NCBI RefSeq assembly: GCF_025821665.1
Contig: NZ_JACKSJ010000056.1
Span: forward strand, 32,180 to 96,179
Reading direction: 5' to 3'
DNA from: [Mycobacterium] manitobense
Lineage (GTDB): Bacteria; Actinomycetota; Actinomycetes; Mycobacteriales; Mycobacteriaceae
Length of the DNA: 64,000 nt
Shown here piece after piece: positions 12,728 to 22,197 of this stretch. The translations under genes were made by a program, and so were the position numbers. The notes under the pieces were generated by a model. The model was not told the origin of the DNA. It saw only the letters and a program-made list of their open reading frames with translations, and searched no databases. Numbering within the stretch: the first letter of the stretch is position 1; every line of letters begins with the position of its first letter.

Positions 12728-14898
12728 GGCTGCCGCTCCGTCAGCCGCCAGACCGGCTGTTCCTCGCCGTCGACGGCGATCACGCCCGCCGAGCTGAAGG
12801 TCCGGCTGTCGCGCATCGCGTCGTAGACCGCGGAGGTGACGTAGATGCCCGCCTTGGGTGACCCGCTCTGTACCCGGTAGGCCAGATCGACCGCCGACCC
12901 CCACATGTCGTAGGCGAGGGTGGCCCGCCCGACCAGTCCGCTGCTGACGGTGCCGGTGTCGATGCCGGCGCGCAGCTCGAGGTCGTGGCCGGTCTCGGTG
13001 TTGAACCGGTCGACGGTGCGTTGCATCTCGACGGCGAAGTCGACGGTGCGCCGCACGTTGTCGAGCCGGGGCACCGACAGACCGCAGCTGGCGAGGTAGC
13101 CGTTGTGCAGCGTGCGCACCTGCTCGACACCGAGATTCTCCGCCGCGGCGTCGAATTGGCGGGTCAGCTTGTTCACGATCACCAGCAGCTCGTCGGAGTT
13201 CAGATCCGACGACAGTTCCTCCAGGCCCACGATGTCGGCGAAGATCACCGTCACGTCCTGGTGGTCCTGGGCGATGGTCTCCTCACCCTCGCGGTAGCGC
13301 TGGACGACGGGTTCGGGCATCAGCGACAGCAGCAGCCGGTCGTTCTCCCTTCGCTGCTCGGCGAGCAGTTCCTCCTTGATCGCCAGATTGCGGCTCATGT
13401 CGTTGAAGGCGACCGTCAGGTCGCCGAACTCATCACGGGTGTGCACCGGCAGCGTCACGTGGTAGTCACCCGAACTGATCTGCTGCGCACCGGCTTCCAG
13501 GCGGCGGATGGGCCGCACGAACAACCGGGCCAGCAGCATCGCGGCCAGGCACACCACGAAGATGATGACGGCGGTGCTCAGCACGAGGGTGCGGGTGAAC
13601 GCCGACACCGGCGCGAACGCCTCGGAGGTGTCGATCTTGGCGATGATGGACCAGTTCAACCCCTCCAGATTCACCGGCGCGTAGGCCTGTAGCGACTTGT
13701 GACCGAGGTAGTCGTCCTCGATGACCGTGCCGGTCTGACCGCGCTGGGCCTCCCGGGTCGCGTCGCTGGCGACGGGTTGCACCAGCGTGGTGCCGTGCTG
13801 GCGCAGCGAATCCTCGGCGATCTCGGGCGGCGTGCCTGCGTCGATGACGTCGGCGCGGAACTGCTCCGGATTCTCGATGAACGTGCGGGAGTCCGACCGC
13901 ATCAGGTCGTCGGGCCCGACCAGGAACGTCTCGCCTGTGGTGCCCATGCCTGCGGCCTCCCACTCCCGGTCGGCGGTCATCAGCCGGTTGATCTTCGAGA
14001 TCGGGAACTGCAGGGCCATCACGCCCCCCACCTGGCCGCCGGCGCTGACCGGGGAGAGCATCCATGCCGTGGGCTCGTCGGCGGGGAGGTAGTTGCTGAA
14101 GTCGGTGACGCCGACGTAGTCGACGGCGTTGGACGCCATCGCCTTCTGGTAAGCGTCGCGCAGTTGCCCCTCCCGGTAGGGCCCGGTCAGGATGTTGGTG
14201 CCGAGATCGACGCCCTTGTACGCGGTGTAGACCACGTTGCCGCGGGTGTCGAGCAGCAGCGCGTCCTCGAACCCGAAACGGGTGACGATCTCCCGGAAGA
14301 AGTCGTTGTACCGCGCGTTGGCGGCCGACCACGCGCTGCCGTCGCCGGCGTCCTCGAACTGGATCGCCTTGTCGAAGTCGTCGAACGGGGCGGTGTAGTA
14401 GGCCTGTAGATATCGCTGGGCGGCCGACGTCGGCAGGATCGCTCGCGCGTCGAGTTCGTCGCCGGTCTGCTCGCGCTTCGCGACGGCGAAGCGGTTGTTG
14501 TAGTAGTCGACCACCGACTGCGACTGCTGCGGACTGATCGTCGCGTCCCTGAGTTGGTCGAATCCGGCAGTGAACGCCTCGACCGCCTGGGTCGCGGTGG
14601 CGCCGCGGGTGTAGATCACCAGCGAGTTCTTCAGGTCGGTGTACTTCGACTCGAGTTGACGCGACTGGGAGCCGCGGATCTCGGTGAGCCGGTCGAACAC
14701 CGACTCCCGCAGCGACGAGCGTCCCGACTGGTAGCCGATGAACCCGATCACCGCCACCGACAGGACACTGGTCAACAGCAGCATCACCAGCAGTTTCGAC
14801 TGGATGCTGATGCGCGACAGCACGCGGCGCCGCAGGCTTCGCCGGGCGGGAGCCGGCACGGTGGGATGAGAGGAGTCCGGCTCCGCGGTAGAGGTCAT
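12724..14898 (-). CDS. Cache-HAMP-class III nucleotidyl cyclase homolog with substituted catalytic residues
   Basis: A 724-residue membrane sensor. TM1 is at about 36-56, a large extracytoplasmic dCache-like domain at 60-430, TM2 at 436-460, HAMP at 460-510 and a class III cyclase domain at 545-690. Of the catalytic set, metal Asp555 (IFADIVG), adenine-selective Asp664 (AYDMWG) and Arg675 remain. The substrate Lys is Arg595, the second metal Asp is Asn599 (RTLHNGY), and the transition-state Asn is Asp671 (VDLAYR). The domain may therefore be weakly active or inactive. It heads an operon with the MscS-cNMP channel and lldD, as in the Rv2435c/Rv2434c pair. The ATG at 14898 is preferred over upstream starts. 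Confidence 0.9.
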   Translation of the reverse strand: MTSTAEPDSSHPTVPAPARRSLRRRVLSRISIQSKLLVMLLLTSVLSVAVIGFIGYQSGRSSLRESVFDRLTEIRGSQSRQLESKYTDLKNSLVIYTRGATATQAVEAFTAGFDQLRDATISPQQSQSVVDYYNNRFAVAKREQTGDELDARAILPTSAAQRYLQAYYTAPFDDFDKAIQFEDAGDGSAWSAANARYNDFFREIVTRFGFEDALLLDTRGNVVYTAYKGVDLGTNILTGPYREGQLRDAYQKAMASNAVDYVGVTDFSNYLPADEPTAWMLSPVSAGGQVGGVMALQFPISKINRLMTADREWEAAGMGTTGETFLVGPDDLMRSDSRTFIENPEQFRADVIDAGTPPEIAEDSLRQHGTTLVQPVASDATREAQRGQTGTVIEDDYLGHKSLQAYAPVNLEGLNWSIIAKIDTSEAFAPVSAFTRTLVLSTAVIIFVVCLAAMLLARLFVRPIRRLEAGAQQISSGDYHVTLPVHTRDEFGDLTVAFNDMSRNLAIKEELLAEQRRENDRLLLSLMPEPVVQRYREGEETIAQDHQDVTVIFADIVGLEELSSDLNSDELLVIVNKLTRQFDAAAENLGVEQVRTLHNGYLASCGLSVPRLDNVRRTVDFAVEMQRTVDRFNTETGHDLELRAGIDTGTVSSGLVGRATLAYDMWGSAVDLAYRVQSGSPKAGIYVTSAVYDAMRDSRTFSSAGVIAVDGEEQPVWRLTERQP

Positions 14899-14993
14899 CG
14901 GGACTAGAAGGCTAGCTGGCCCGGGCGTCCGATGCGGGGGCTGTGGGCAAATTATCGCCGGTCCGGCGGCGGACATGTGTCACCGTGGCTGAC

Positions 14994-15419
14994 ATGACCA
15001 CCGACGACCCCTTCGATCTGCAGCGCTTCGTGACCGCGCAGGAACCCGTCTACGACACGGTGCTGGCCGAACTGCGGGCGGGCCGCAAGCGCACGCACTG
15101 GATCTGGTTCGTGTTCCCGCAGCTGCGCGGACTGGGCCGCAGTGCCACCGCCGACCGGTTCGGTATCGCATCGCTCGCCGAGGCGAGAGCCTACCTCGAG
15201 CACCCGGTGCTCGGCCCGCGGCTGCGGGAGTGCACGCGCCTGGTGCAGCGCCTCGAGGGACGGTCGGCCGAGGACGTCTTCGGCTTCCCCGACGTGCTCA
15301 AGGTGCGGTCGTCGATGACGCTGTTCGCCCGCGCCGCCGCCGACGACGCCGACTTCGCCGCCGTGCTGGAGACGTTCTACGACGGCGAGGACCCGGCGAC
15401 CGTCGAACTGTTGGCCTGA
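14994..15419 (+). CDS. DUF1810 family protein
   Basis: A 141-residue soluble protein. 'DPFDLQRFVTAQEPVYDTVLAEL..GRKRTHWIWFVFPQLRGLG' and 'VFGFPDVLKVRSSMTLFARA' are the defining blocks of DUF1810 (YfbM/Rv1873-like). The family is alpha-helical with no proven activity. The frame is open 17 codons further upstream, but MTTDDPFDLQ is the family start. It is divergent from the cyclase operon and convergent with the GH13 gene. Confidence 0.9.
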   Translation: MTTDDPFDLQRFVTAQEPVYDTVLAELRAGRKRTHWIWFVFPQLRGLGRSATADRFGIASLAEARAYLEHPVLGPRLRECTRLVQRLEGRSAEDVFGFPDVLKVRSSMTLFARAAADDADFAAVLETFYDGEDPATVELLA

Positions 15420-15438
15420 GCGCGTCCCGGCCCACAGA

Positions 15439-16752
15439 TCAGGCCGGTGCGATGACCACCCATCCGTGCGGGCCGACCTCGGTGTGCTCGATGTCGTCCT
15501 GCGGCGGGGCGCCGGAACCGGCGACCACCCGGCCGCGTCCGAATCCGAGCTCGGGCAACGACACCCGAAGCGGCTGGGCCGGGTCGACGTTGAGCGCCAC
15601 GAGCAACCGCTCCCCGTCGCGGGCGCTCTGGTAGACGTAGTGGGTGTTGGTCAGCGCCAGCGCGGAGGTCGTCGCCTCGTGCAGCCACGGGTGGCGCCGG
15701 CGCAGGCCGATGAGATGCTGGTGCAGCCGGTACGAGTCGCCCGCGGCGTCGTCGGACAGCGCCGGCGGAGCACCGAATTCGGGTCGGATCGCGTCGTCGC
15801 CCCCGAACCGTTCCTCCTTGACTCCCCGATAGGCCAGCTCGTCGCCGGCGTAGACACTGGGGGTGCCGCCGGTGGTGAACAGCAACACCAGCGCGTGCTC
15901 GACGTGGCGCGGGTCGTCCAGCTTGCTGGCGATGCGCGTGACGTCGTGGTTGCCGACGAATGTGAGCGGGACGAACGACGACAGGAAGTCGTTGTGGCGC
16001 TGCATCGCCCAGTCCAGCTCGTGGAAGTTCCCGTCGTTGAGACTGCTCCAGACGGCCTTCCAGAGCTCGTACTGCGTCACCGAGTCGAACCCGGCGCCGG
16101 ACACGTGGGCGGCGTAGTCGCCGTGGATCACCTCACCGACGAACCAGGCCTCGGGGAACGACTCCCGGACCGCGGGCAGCACCTGCGCCCAGAAATCGTC
16201 GGGCATCGCGTAGGCGGCGTCGAGCCGCCAGCCGTCGGCGCCGCGTGCCAGCCAGTGCCGCATCACTTCGACGGTGTAGCCGACCACCTCAGGGTTGCGG
16301 TGGTCCAGCGCGATGAGTTCGCCGTGGCCCTCGAAGGTGCCGAATTCGCCGCCGCGCGTTCGGAAGAAGGCCCGGGCGTCGGCATCGCCGTCGGCGGCCC
16401 GCCGGTAGCGGTCGAAGTCGGTGCCGACGTGGTTGAACACGCCGTCGAGCAGCACCCGCAGCCCGTGCCGATGTGCCTCGGCGACGAGGTGGTCGAAGTC
16501 GGCGTCGTCGCCGAGACGTGGGTCGATGCGGTAGTGGTCGGTGGTGTCGTAGCCATGGGTGCGCGAGGCGAACACCGGGCCGAGCGCCAGGCCGGAGGCG
16601 CCGAGGGCGATCGCGTGGTCGAGCCAGTCGACGATGCGCCGCAGCCGGTGCTCGTCGGGTCCCGGCGCAGGGTCGGCCGGGTGGGCGCCGACGAATCCCA
16701 GTGGGTAGACCTGCCACCAGATGGCGTGCCGCACCCAATCCGGCCCGCTCAT
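15439..16752 (-). CDS. Glycoside hydrolase family 13 (alpha-amylase-type)
   Basis: A 437-residue cytosolic GH13 enzyme. The (beta/alpha)8 barrel shows 'DGVFNHVG', the nucleophile Asp in DGWRLDAAY, the acid/base Glu in WFVGEVIHG, and the transition-state stabiliser in FVGNHDVTR. A short C-terminal beta domain follows ('ERLLVALNVDP'). No signal peptide, so it acts on an intracellular alpha-glucan, maltooligosaccharide or similar sugar; the specificity cannot be read from the sequence. The ATG at 16752 overlaps the stop of the deaminase gene by 4 bases (ATGA). Confidence 0.9.
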   Translation of the reverse strand: MSGPDWVRHAIWWQVYPLGFVGAHPADPAPGPDEHRLRRIVDWLDHAIALGASGLALGPVFASRTHGYDTTDHYRIDPRLGDDADFDHLVAEAHRHGLRVLLDGVFNHVGTDFDRYRRAADGDADARAFFRTRGGEFGTFEGHGELIALDHRNPEVVGYTVEVMRHWLARGADGWRLDAAYAMPDDFWAQVLPAVRESFPEAWFVGEVIHGDYAAHVSGAGFDSVTQYELWKAVWSSLNDGNFHELDWAMQRHNDFLSSFVPLTFVGNHDVTRIASKLDDPRHVEHALVLLFTTGGTPSVYAGDELAYRGVKEERFGGDDAIRPEFGAPPALSDDAAGDSYRLHQHLIGLRRRHPWLHEATTSALALTNTHYVYQSARDGERLLVALNVDPAQPLRVSLPELGFGRGRVVAGSGAPPQDDIEHTEVGPHGWVVIAPA

Positions 16753-17243
16753 GCGGGACTTCCGGCCGGGCGGAACTTCGCCTCGTAGAGCGCCCGCATG
16801 GTGTCCGCGAGTTCGGGCGCCGGCCCGTCGACGACCACGGCGGGCGCAACGGCGGTGATCGGCAGTGTGGCCACCGGGGGCGGCGGGGCGCCCCACTCGG
16901 CGAGCCAGCCCGTCAGCTGTGCCGACGACGTCGCGTAGACGATGCGGCCCAGTCCGACCCAGGCGTGGCCGGCCGCGCACATCGGGCAGTGTTCGCCCGA
17001 GGTGTACACCGTCGAGCGCGCCCGCTCGGCGGGGCTCAGGTGGTCGACGGCCCAGCGGGCGATGGCGAGTTCGGGGTGGGCGGTGGCGTCGCCGTCCTTC
17101 ACGCGGTTGTGGTCCTCGAAGCGGACCTCGCCTGCCTCGTCGACGAGCAGTGAGCCGAAGGGTTCGTCACCGGCGTCGAGCGCGGTCCGGGCGAGTTCGA
17201 CGCAGCGGTGCAACCTGCGCAGGTCGTCGTCACTGATCACCAC
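16749..17243 (-). CDS. Nucleoside/guanine deaminase-like zinc protein
   Basis: A 164-residue cytidine/deoxycytidylate deaminase-fold protein. The zinc site is 'AHPELAI' (His plus catalytic Glu) with 'SGEHCPMCAAGH' supplying two Cys. 'GDEPFGSLLVDEAGEV' is the conserved N-terminal strand. This layout is shared by guanine deaminases and tRNA-adenosine deaminases. tRNA deaminases usually have a longer basic C-terminus, so a base or nucleoside deaminase is more likely. Translationally coupled to the downstream GH13 gene (4-base overlap); no functional link is obvious. Confidence 0.8.
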   Translation of the reverse strand: MVISDDDLRRLHRCVELARTALDAGDEPFGSLLVDEAGEVRFEDHNRVKDGDATAHPELAIARWAVDHLSPAERARSTVYTSGEHCPMCAAGHAWVGLGRIVYATSSAQLTGWLAEWGAPPPPVATLPITAVAPAVVVDGPAPELADTMRALYEAKFRPAGSPA

Positions 17244-17328
17244 GCGCAGTTTACGCAGCGTGCGAGTCCCCGATGACGGTTGGCCGGTTGGACGCGCGGA
17301 GCTGCACGAACACCATTACGGTGACCAG

Positions 17329-17712
17329 ATGATCCGGTGTGTGCGGTTGTGGACGGGCGACGACAACGCGTCGCAGTTCCAGATCGGGCGGCTGGAGATG
17401 CGCCCGGGCCGCAACGACGACCTGGTGTCGGCGGTGATGCCGTCCACCCACGTGACGGTCGAGGAGACCGCGGCCGGCGCCGCGCTGGCCTGGCACACTG
17501 CGCCCGTGCGTCAACTGGTGGTGACGCTGGCGGGCAGCCTGGTGTTCTCCACCCGCGACGGCGAGGAGTTCACGTTGGGCGCGGGCGATGTGCTGCTGGC
17601 CGAGGACACCGCCGGATCCGGCCACAAGTGGCGGCTCGAGGGCTCCGAGCCGTGGCGCCGGCTGTACGTCGTGCTCGCCGACAGCACCGAGGTCGCGTTC
17701 GTCGCCGACTGA
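17329..17712 (+). CDS. Cupin domain protein
   Basis: A 127-residue small beta-barrel protein. 'VRQLVVTLAGSLVFSTRDGEEFTLGAGDVLLAEDTAGSGHKW' is a typical cupin core with the GD-turn and a single late His. The start at 17329 (MIRCVRLWTGDD) is the first reasonable ATG after the divergent deaminase gene. Function unknown. It is convergent with the NCS2 permease gene. Confidence 0.8.
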   Translation: MIRCVRLWTGDDNASQFQIGRLEMRPGRNDDLVSAVMPSTHVTVEETAAGAALAWHTAPVRQLVVTLAGSLVFSTRDGEEFTLGAGDVLLAEDTAGSGHKWRLEGSEPWRRLYVVLADSTEVAFVAD

Positions 17713-17722
17713 CCGGCCGGCA

Positions 17723-19315
17723 TCAGTGACCCGCGACGACGTCCGACTCGTCAACGGTCACCGGGTCTTTCGCGCCGGGCAGGACGGTGCACGCGGCGCA
17801 GACCGCGCCGAAGAGCAGATAGCCGAGCGCAACCTGGGGATTGGCCGCCCATGCCACCTGGGGAGCGTGGATGAGGCCGACGAACGACAGCACGGCGCCG
17901 ACCGCCGAGGCGGCCGCCGCGTAGAGGAACTTCTTCTCCAGGATGAACGTCACCATGGTGCCGAGGATCAGGCCGACGAGCACCGCACCCTCGCCGAGGG
18001 TCTTGAGTCCCTCGTAGACCACGCCTGCGCCGTTCAGCGCCTCCATGCCGACCGTGCTCGCGCTGGTGCCTGCGGCGTTGAGGGCGTTGTCGATCAGGCC
18101 GTGGGCCCACTGCGCGAGGTTGGGGAGCAGTGCTGCGACTACGGCAACGGCATGCAGCCGGGGCACCGCCTGGAACGCCTGCGCCCCGATGAGCAGGCCG
18201 ATGTAGAGCAGGATCGGCACGATCGCCGGCACCGGCAGCAGCGCGTCGAGCACACCGAACAGGCCGATGAAGCAGAGCACGCCGATCACCACTCCGCTGG
18301 CCAGCGAGTAGCCCGCACGGCCTCCGGCGTCCTTCCATCCGGGGTGCCCGATGTAGACCGCGGGCGGGAAGGGCGATCCGAAGGCCGAGCCGACGACCGC
18401 GCCCGCGCCGTCGGCGAGCAGCACGCTGCGCAGGTTGTAGTCGTCGCCCGCCGCGGCGGCGCTCTCCACGTTGCTCATCGCTTCGGTGAAGTTGTAGACA
18501 CCGAGCGGGATCGCCGTGCCGAGTAGCGGCGCCAGGTCGGTCAGGCCGTTGATCAGCAGGTCGAGCCGCAGGTCGGGAACGCCGATCGCGATGTCGGAGA
18601 CGGCCTGTCCGACGTCGGGGGCCGACATGTAGCCGCCCGCCCACCCGATGGCGGTGCCGACCAGCAGCGCGACCAGCCCGACCGGGATGTTGCCGGGCAG
18701 CCGGACGTCGGTGAAGAAGCCGATCAGGATGATCGCCAGCACGGGCAGGCCGATCCATGCGGCCTCCCACATCTGGGCGGCGGGCCGCATGGAGATGAAC
18801 GTGATCGAGATGCCGGCCAGGGTGCCGAGCATCGCGGCGCGCGGGGTCAGCCTGCGGACGTAGGGACCGACGAAGGCACCGATCATCACGATGACGCCGA
18901 TCAGGAACGCCCACGCCAGCCCCGCCTGCCAGGCCTGCACCGGGTCGTCGGTGTTGAGGTAGACGGGCAGCATCACGACGAAGACGACGATGAACATGTG
19001 CGGCACGCTCGGTCCGTACGGCAGCGCGGTGACGTCGGAACGGTTCTCCCGGCGGGCGAGTCGCCGCGCCAGGAACGTGTAGTACAGGTTGCCGAGGATC
19101 AGCGCGACGCCGAGCGCGGGCAGCACGGTGCCGAGCACGTCGGCGGCGGGTACGGCGATGACGCCGATCATCAGGCCGGTCAGCGTGAGCACGTTGACGA
19201 GGATGTTGAAGCCCAGCCCGAAGAAGGCGTTCAGGTCGCCGCGCGTCCACCACGGGTTGGCCGGCGCCGCCTCGGTGGGCGGATCGGCAGGGGTGTGCTC
19301 TATGTCGGTGCTCAC
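17723..19315 (-). CDS. NCS2-family nucleobase/ureide-type permease
   Basis: A 530-residue integral membrane protein with about 12-14 hydrophobic segments. Features such as '[23 protein letters not shown]', '[28 protein letters not shown]' and '[25 protein letters not shown]' match the AzgA/xanthine-uracil (NCS2) superfamily in its actinobacterial 'regulator/permease' branch. The GTG start overlaps the stop of the biuret-hydrolase-like gene (GTGA). As the last gene of an operon with allophanate hydrolase and a biuret-type amidohydrolase, it probably imports a nitrogen-rich substrate such as biuret, triuret or a purine breakdown product. That is inference from context. Confidence 0.88.
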   Translation of the reverse strand: MSTDIEHTPADPPTEAAPANPWWTRGDLNAFFGLGFNILVNVLTLTGLMIGVIAVPAADVLGTVLPALGVALILGNLYYTFLARRLARRENRSDVTALPYGPSVPHMFIVVFVVMLPVYLNTDDPVQAWQAGLAWAFLIGVIVMIGAFVGPYVRRLTPRAAMLGTLAGISITFISMRPAAQMWEAAWIGLPVLAIILIGFFTDVRLPGNIPVGLVALLVGTAIGWAGGYMSAPDVGQAVSDIAIGVPDLRLDLLINGLTDLAPLLGTAIPLGVYNFTEAMSNVESAAAAGDDYNLRSVLLADGAGAVVGSAFGSPFPPAVYIGHPGWKDAGGRAGYSLASGVVIGVLCFIGLFGVLDALLPVPAIVPILLYIGLLIGAQAFQAVPRLHAVAVVAALLPNLAQWAHGLIDNALNAAGTSASTVGMEALNGAGVVYEGLKTLGEGAVLVGLILGTMVTFILEKKFLYAAAASAVGAVLSFVGLIHAPQVAWAANPQVALGYLLFGAVCAACTVLPGAKDPVTVDESDVVAGH

Positions 19316-20019
19316 GTGCGGATCTCCTGGGCTGCGGGGGTGGACAGGGCGTCGAGAGCGGGGATCACTGCGGCAGTGTCGGCGACCCAGCCGAAGATGC
19401 CGCCCTGGGCGGCGACCATCTCCAGTGCGACCCGATGGAACTCCGGGAAATACGAACCGACGCAATCGGATACGACCAGGCACTCGTATCCGCGGTCGTT
19501 GGCCTCCCTGGTGGTGGTGTGCACGCACACCTCGGTGGTGACGCCGGTGATCAGCAGCTGGGTGACACCGGCCGACGTGAGCACGTCCTGGAGTCCGGTG
19601 GCGTAGAACGCGCCCTTGCCCGGCTTGTCGATCACGGTCTCGCCGGGCAGTGGCGCCAGTTCGTCGACGATGTCGTGGCCGTATTCGCCGCGGATGAGGA
19701 TGCGGCCGTAGCGGCCCGGGTCGCCGATCCGCTTCGACGGCGCGCCGCGGTGGAGCTTGGCCGGTGGGCAGTCGGACAGGTCGGGCCGGTGTCCTTCGCG
19801 GGTGTGGATGACCATGACACCCGCCGAGCGGGCCGCGGCGATGAGCGCGGCCAGTGGGGCGACCACCCGCTGCAGCCGGCCGACGTCGTTTCCGAGGCTC
19901 TCGCCGAATCCGCCGGGCAGCAGGAAGTCCCGCTGCATGTCGATGACGATCAGCGCAATCTTCCCGGCCATCGCGGTGAACGGGCCGGGCGCGGCGGCGA
20001 TCTCGGCTGACTGACTCAC
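19312..20019 (-). CDS. Isochorismatase-family cysteine hydrolase, probable biuret amidohydrolase
   Basis: A 235-residue enzyme. The catalytic triad of the family is visible as Asp27 (VIDMQRDF), Lys132 (DKPGKGAFY) and Cys165 ([19 protein letters not shown]). The stretch '[17 protein letters not shown]' and 'AQGGIFGWV' is characteristic of biuret/triuret hydrolases rather than nicotinamidases. It would convert biuret to allophanate plus ammonia. The GTG start at 20019 overlaps the stop of the allophanate hydrolase gene, and its own stop overlaps the permease start, so the product of one enzyme feeds the other. RutB-type ureidoacrylate hydrolase is the main alternative but no other Rut genes are present. 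Confidence 0.8.
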   Translation of the reverse strand: MSQSAEIAAAPGPFTAMAGKIALIVIDMQRDFLLPGGFGESLGNDVGRLQRVVAPLAALIAAARSAGVMVIHTREGHRPDLSDCPPAKLHRGAPSKRIGDPGRYGRILIRGEYGHDIVDELAPLPGETVIDKPGKGAFYATGLQDVLTSAGVTQLLITGVTTEVCVHTTTREANDRGYECLVVSDCVGSYFPEFHRVALEMVAAQGGIFGWVADTAAVIPALDALSTPAAQEIRT

Positions 20020-21422
20020 ACGTGCTCCTCGGTGGTCACGACGGCGGTGGGGTGGGAGGTGACGGTGGCGCGCGGCTCGTCGAGGATCTGCGCGGCGAAC
20101 TGCAGGACGGTGTCGTCGGTGAGGGCACCACCGAGCAGCATCGCGCTGTGCGGCCTGCCGTCGGCGGTGACGCCGAGGGGGACCGCCACCCCGAGAAGGT
20201 CGAGCAGATTCCCGAAGTGCGTGTAGTGACCGAGCACGGTGTTGGTGTCGATGGGGCGGTCGAGCACCTCCGCCACGGTGAACGTCGTTCCGATGGTGGG
20301 CACCACCAGCACGTCGACCTGCTCCCACACCCGGCTGACCACCGCCTTGAGTTCCTGCAGCCGCTGCAGCGCCGAGAACGCGTCGACGGCGGTGTAGGCC
20401 TGTCCGCCTTGCAGGATCTCGCGCACCACCGGGTGGATCGACCCCGGTGTGGCGGCCAGGAATTCGCCGAATTCGACCAGTCGCTCGGCGACCCACGGCC
20501 CCTGGTAGAGCAGGGCGCCCGCGGCCAGGAACGGCGCGAGCGGGACGTCGACGACGTGGTGGCGGCGCGAGAGCTGAGCCCGGAACGCCGTGTGCGCGTC
20601 GGCCATGGCGGTGTCGCCGAAGAACTCGAGTTCGTCGTCCCCGGGCAGGCCGACGCGGATCTCGGCGCCTGCGTACCGCGGGCCGCGGTCGCGCGACCAC
20701 GGGTCGGCGTCGTCGCGTGCTGCGATCACCGCAACGACCCGGTCGACGTCGTCGACGCAGCCGGCCATGACGCTCAGGCAGTCGAGTGACCTGCAGGCCG
20801 GCACCAGACCCACGGTGCTGATCAGTCCGCGCGACGGCTTGAAGCCGACGACGCCGTTGAGCGCCGCGGGCACCCGGCCGGAGCCCGCGGTGTCGGTGGC
20901 GACCGCGAACGGGACCTGCCCCAGCGCCACCGCTCGCGCGGACCCCGAACTCGATCCGCCGCAGATCATCTCGTCGCCGTAGACGCTGCGCGGCACCGTG
21001 TACGGCGTGCGGGTGCCGTTCAGCCCGGTGGCGAACTGGTCCAGGCTGGTCTTGCCGACGTAGAGGGCGCCGGCGTCGAGCAGCCGCTGCACCGCGGGCG
21101 CGGTCCGGTCCGCGACGTAGGCGTAGTCCGGGCACGACAGCGTGGTCGGCACTCCCGCGACGTCGATGCTGTCCTTGACCCCGAACGGCACGCCGTAGAG
21201 CGGCAATGTCCTTGCACCCGTCCGGCCCTCGATCTCGGCGGCGGCTGCGAGCAGTTCGTCGCGCGGCACCGTCGACAACCAGGTGCCGTCGTCGCCCGCC
21301 CCCGCGATCGCGTCGGCCACCCGAGCGGCGGTCCTGGTGGGGGAGCCGGTCCCGCCGGCGTGAGAGGCCAGGATCTCGGCCACTGACGGACCGATCGACG
21401 GACCCTGCGAATCAACTGGCAT
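20016..21422 (-). CDS. atzF: Allophanate hydrolase (amidase signature family), short form
   Basis: A 468-residue amidase. The Ser-cisSer-Lys triad is Lys83 ([11 protein letters not shown]), the GGSSSGSA serines (157-159) and Ser181 ([10 protein letters not shown]). '[14 protein letters not shown]' and '[17 protein letters not shown]' are allophanate-hydrolase signatures. It would hydrolyse allophanate to ammonia and CO2. AtzF proteins of about 600 residues carry an extra C-terminal domain, which is absent here. The ATG at 21422 has no clear ribosome site and sits only 11 bases from a palindromic site. First structural gene of the operon, 57 bases after gntR. Confidence 0.85.
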   Translation of the reverse strand: MPVDSQGPSIGPSVAEILASHAGGTGSPTRTAARVADAIAGAGDDGTWLSTVPRDELLAAAAEIEGRTGARTLPLYGVPFGVKDSIDVAGVPTTLSCPDYAYVADRTAPAVQRLLDAGALYVGKTSLDQFATGLNGTRTPYTVPRSVYGDEMICGGSSSGSARAVALGQVPFAVATDTAGSGRVPAALNGVVGFKPSRGLISTVGLVPACRSLDCLSVMAGCVDDVDRVVAVIAARDDADPWSRDRGPRYAGAEIRVGLPGDDELEFFGDTAMADAHTAFRAQLSRRHHVVDVPLAPFLAAGALLYQGPWVAERLVEFGEFLAATPGSIHPVVREILQGGQAYTAVDAFSALQRLQELKAVVSRVWEQVDVLVVPTIGTTFTVAEVLDRPIDTNTVLGHYTHFGNLLDLLGVAVPLGVTADGRPHSAMLLGGALTDDTVLQFAAQILDEPRATVTSHPTAVVTTEEHV

Positions 21423-21430
21423 AACCGTCG

Positions 21431-21441
21431 ATTGTCGACAG
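21431..21441. promoter_or_regulatory. Operator-like palindrome upstream of atzF
   Basis: ATTGTCGACAG contains the perfect 8-bp palindrome TGTCGACA (21433-21440). It resembles sites of FadR/VanR-type GntR repressors and sits in the 57-base gap between gntR and the atzF start, close enough to block transcription or translation initiation. Confidence 0.4.
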
Positions 21442-21479
21442 AATGATGGCGGATTCGGGTCGGTGGTGTGTCGATCGTG

Positions 21480-22148
21480 TTAGCGCTCGGGCGGGAGCTC
21501 GACGTAGCGCAGGTGACCGTGGTCGGCGAGGGCCGCGATGACGACCGCGGGATCGTTGGTCTGCAGCGCGGTCAGGATGGCGCGGTGGCGGGCGATGCCG
21601 TCGGTGGCGGTGTGCCTCGCCTCGGTGCGCAGATTGCGGGCCATCGGCAGCTGGAGCTTGAGCAGGATCGGCGCCAACGTCAGGTCCAGCTGGCGGTTCC
21701 CGGCGAGCCCCGTCACCGTGGCGTGGAACCGGCGGTGGGCGTCGTCGCGGGCCAATTCGTCACCGGCGGAACCCATGTCGTCGAGTGCCGCGCGGACCGG
21801 GGCCAGTGCCGACTCGAGGTCGGGTCGTGGCAGTGCGGTGTCGATCGCGTGGCACTCCAGCACATGACGCAGCGCGAAGAGAGCCCTGACGTCCGAGGGG
21901 GAGCAGTCGGCGACCCGGGATCCGCGCCGCGGCATCTGCTCGACGAGACCCTGCTGGGCGAGCAGGCGCAGGGCCTCGCGCAGCGGCGCCCGGCTGATCC
22001 CGAACTCGGAGCACAGCCGCTCCTCGACGAGCTTCTCGCCCGGCCGCAGCGCGCCGCTGAGGATGGCGTCGCGCAGCCGGTCGCCCGCGACGTCGACGAG
22101 CGTCGGCGGCAGCGCGTGGCGCGACGCGTCGACCCGGGGTGCGGCCAT
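21480..22148 (-). CDS. GntR-family regulator with FCD domain
   Basis: A 222-residue repressor-type protein. The N-terminal winged helix contains 'RLRDAILSGALRPGEKLVEERLCSEFGISRAPLREALRLLAQQGLVE', followed by an all-helical FCD ligand-binding domain with 'ARDDAHRRFHATVTGLAGN' and a late His pair (RHRAIL, ADHGH) that can bind metal. It lies directly upstream of and in line with the allophanate/biuret operon, so it probably senses an intermediate of that pathway and controls it. Start at ATG 22148; longer upstream reading is unlikely to be translated. Divergent from the DUF5701 gene. Confidence 0.88.
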   Translation of the reverse strand: MAAPRVDASRHALPPTLVDVAGDRLRDAILSGALRPGEKLVEERLCSEFGISRAPLREALRLLAQQGLVEQMPRRGSRVADCSPSDVRALFALRHVLECHAIDTALPRPDLESALAPVRAALDDMGSAGDELARDDAHRRFHATVTGLAGNRQLDLTLAPILLKLQLPMARNLRTEARHTATDGIARHRAILTALQTNDPAVVIAALADHGHLRYVELPPER

Positions 22149-22197
22149 GGCCGTCAATGGTAGGAACTCGCCGCCGGGTTTGCTTCGTTGTGCGCCC

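Noticed and set aside
20016..21422. Short allophanate hydrolase as a pseudogene
   Set aside because: The catalytic residues are intact, the operon overlap is precise and no frameshifted remainder of the C-terminal domain follows.
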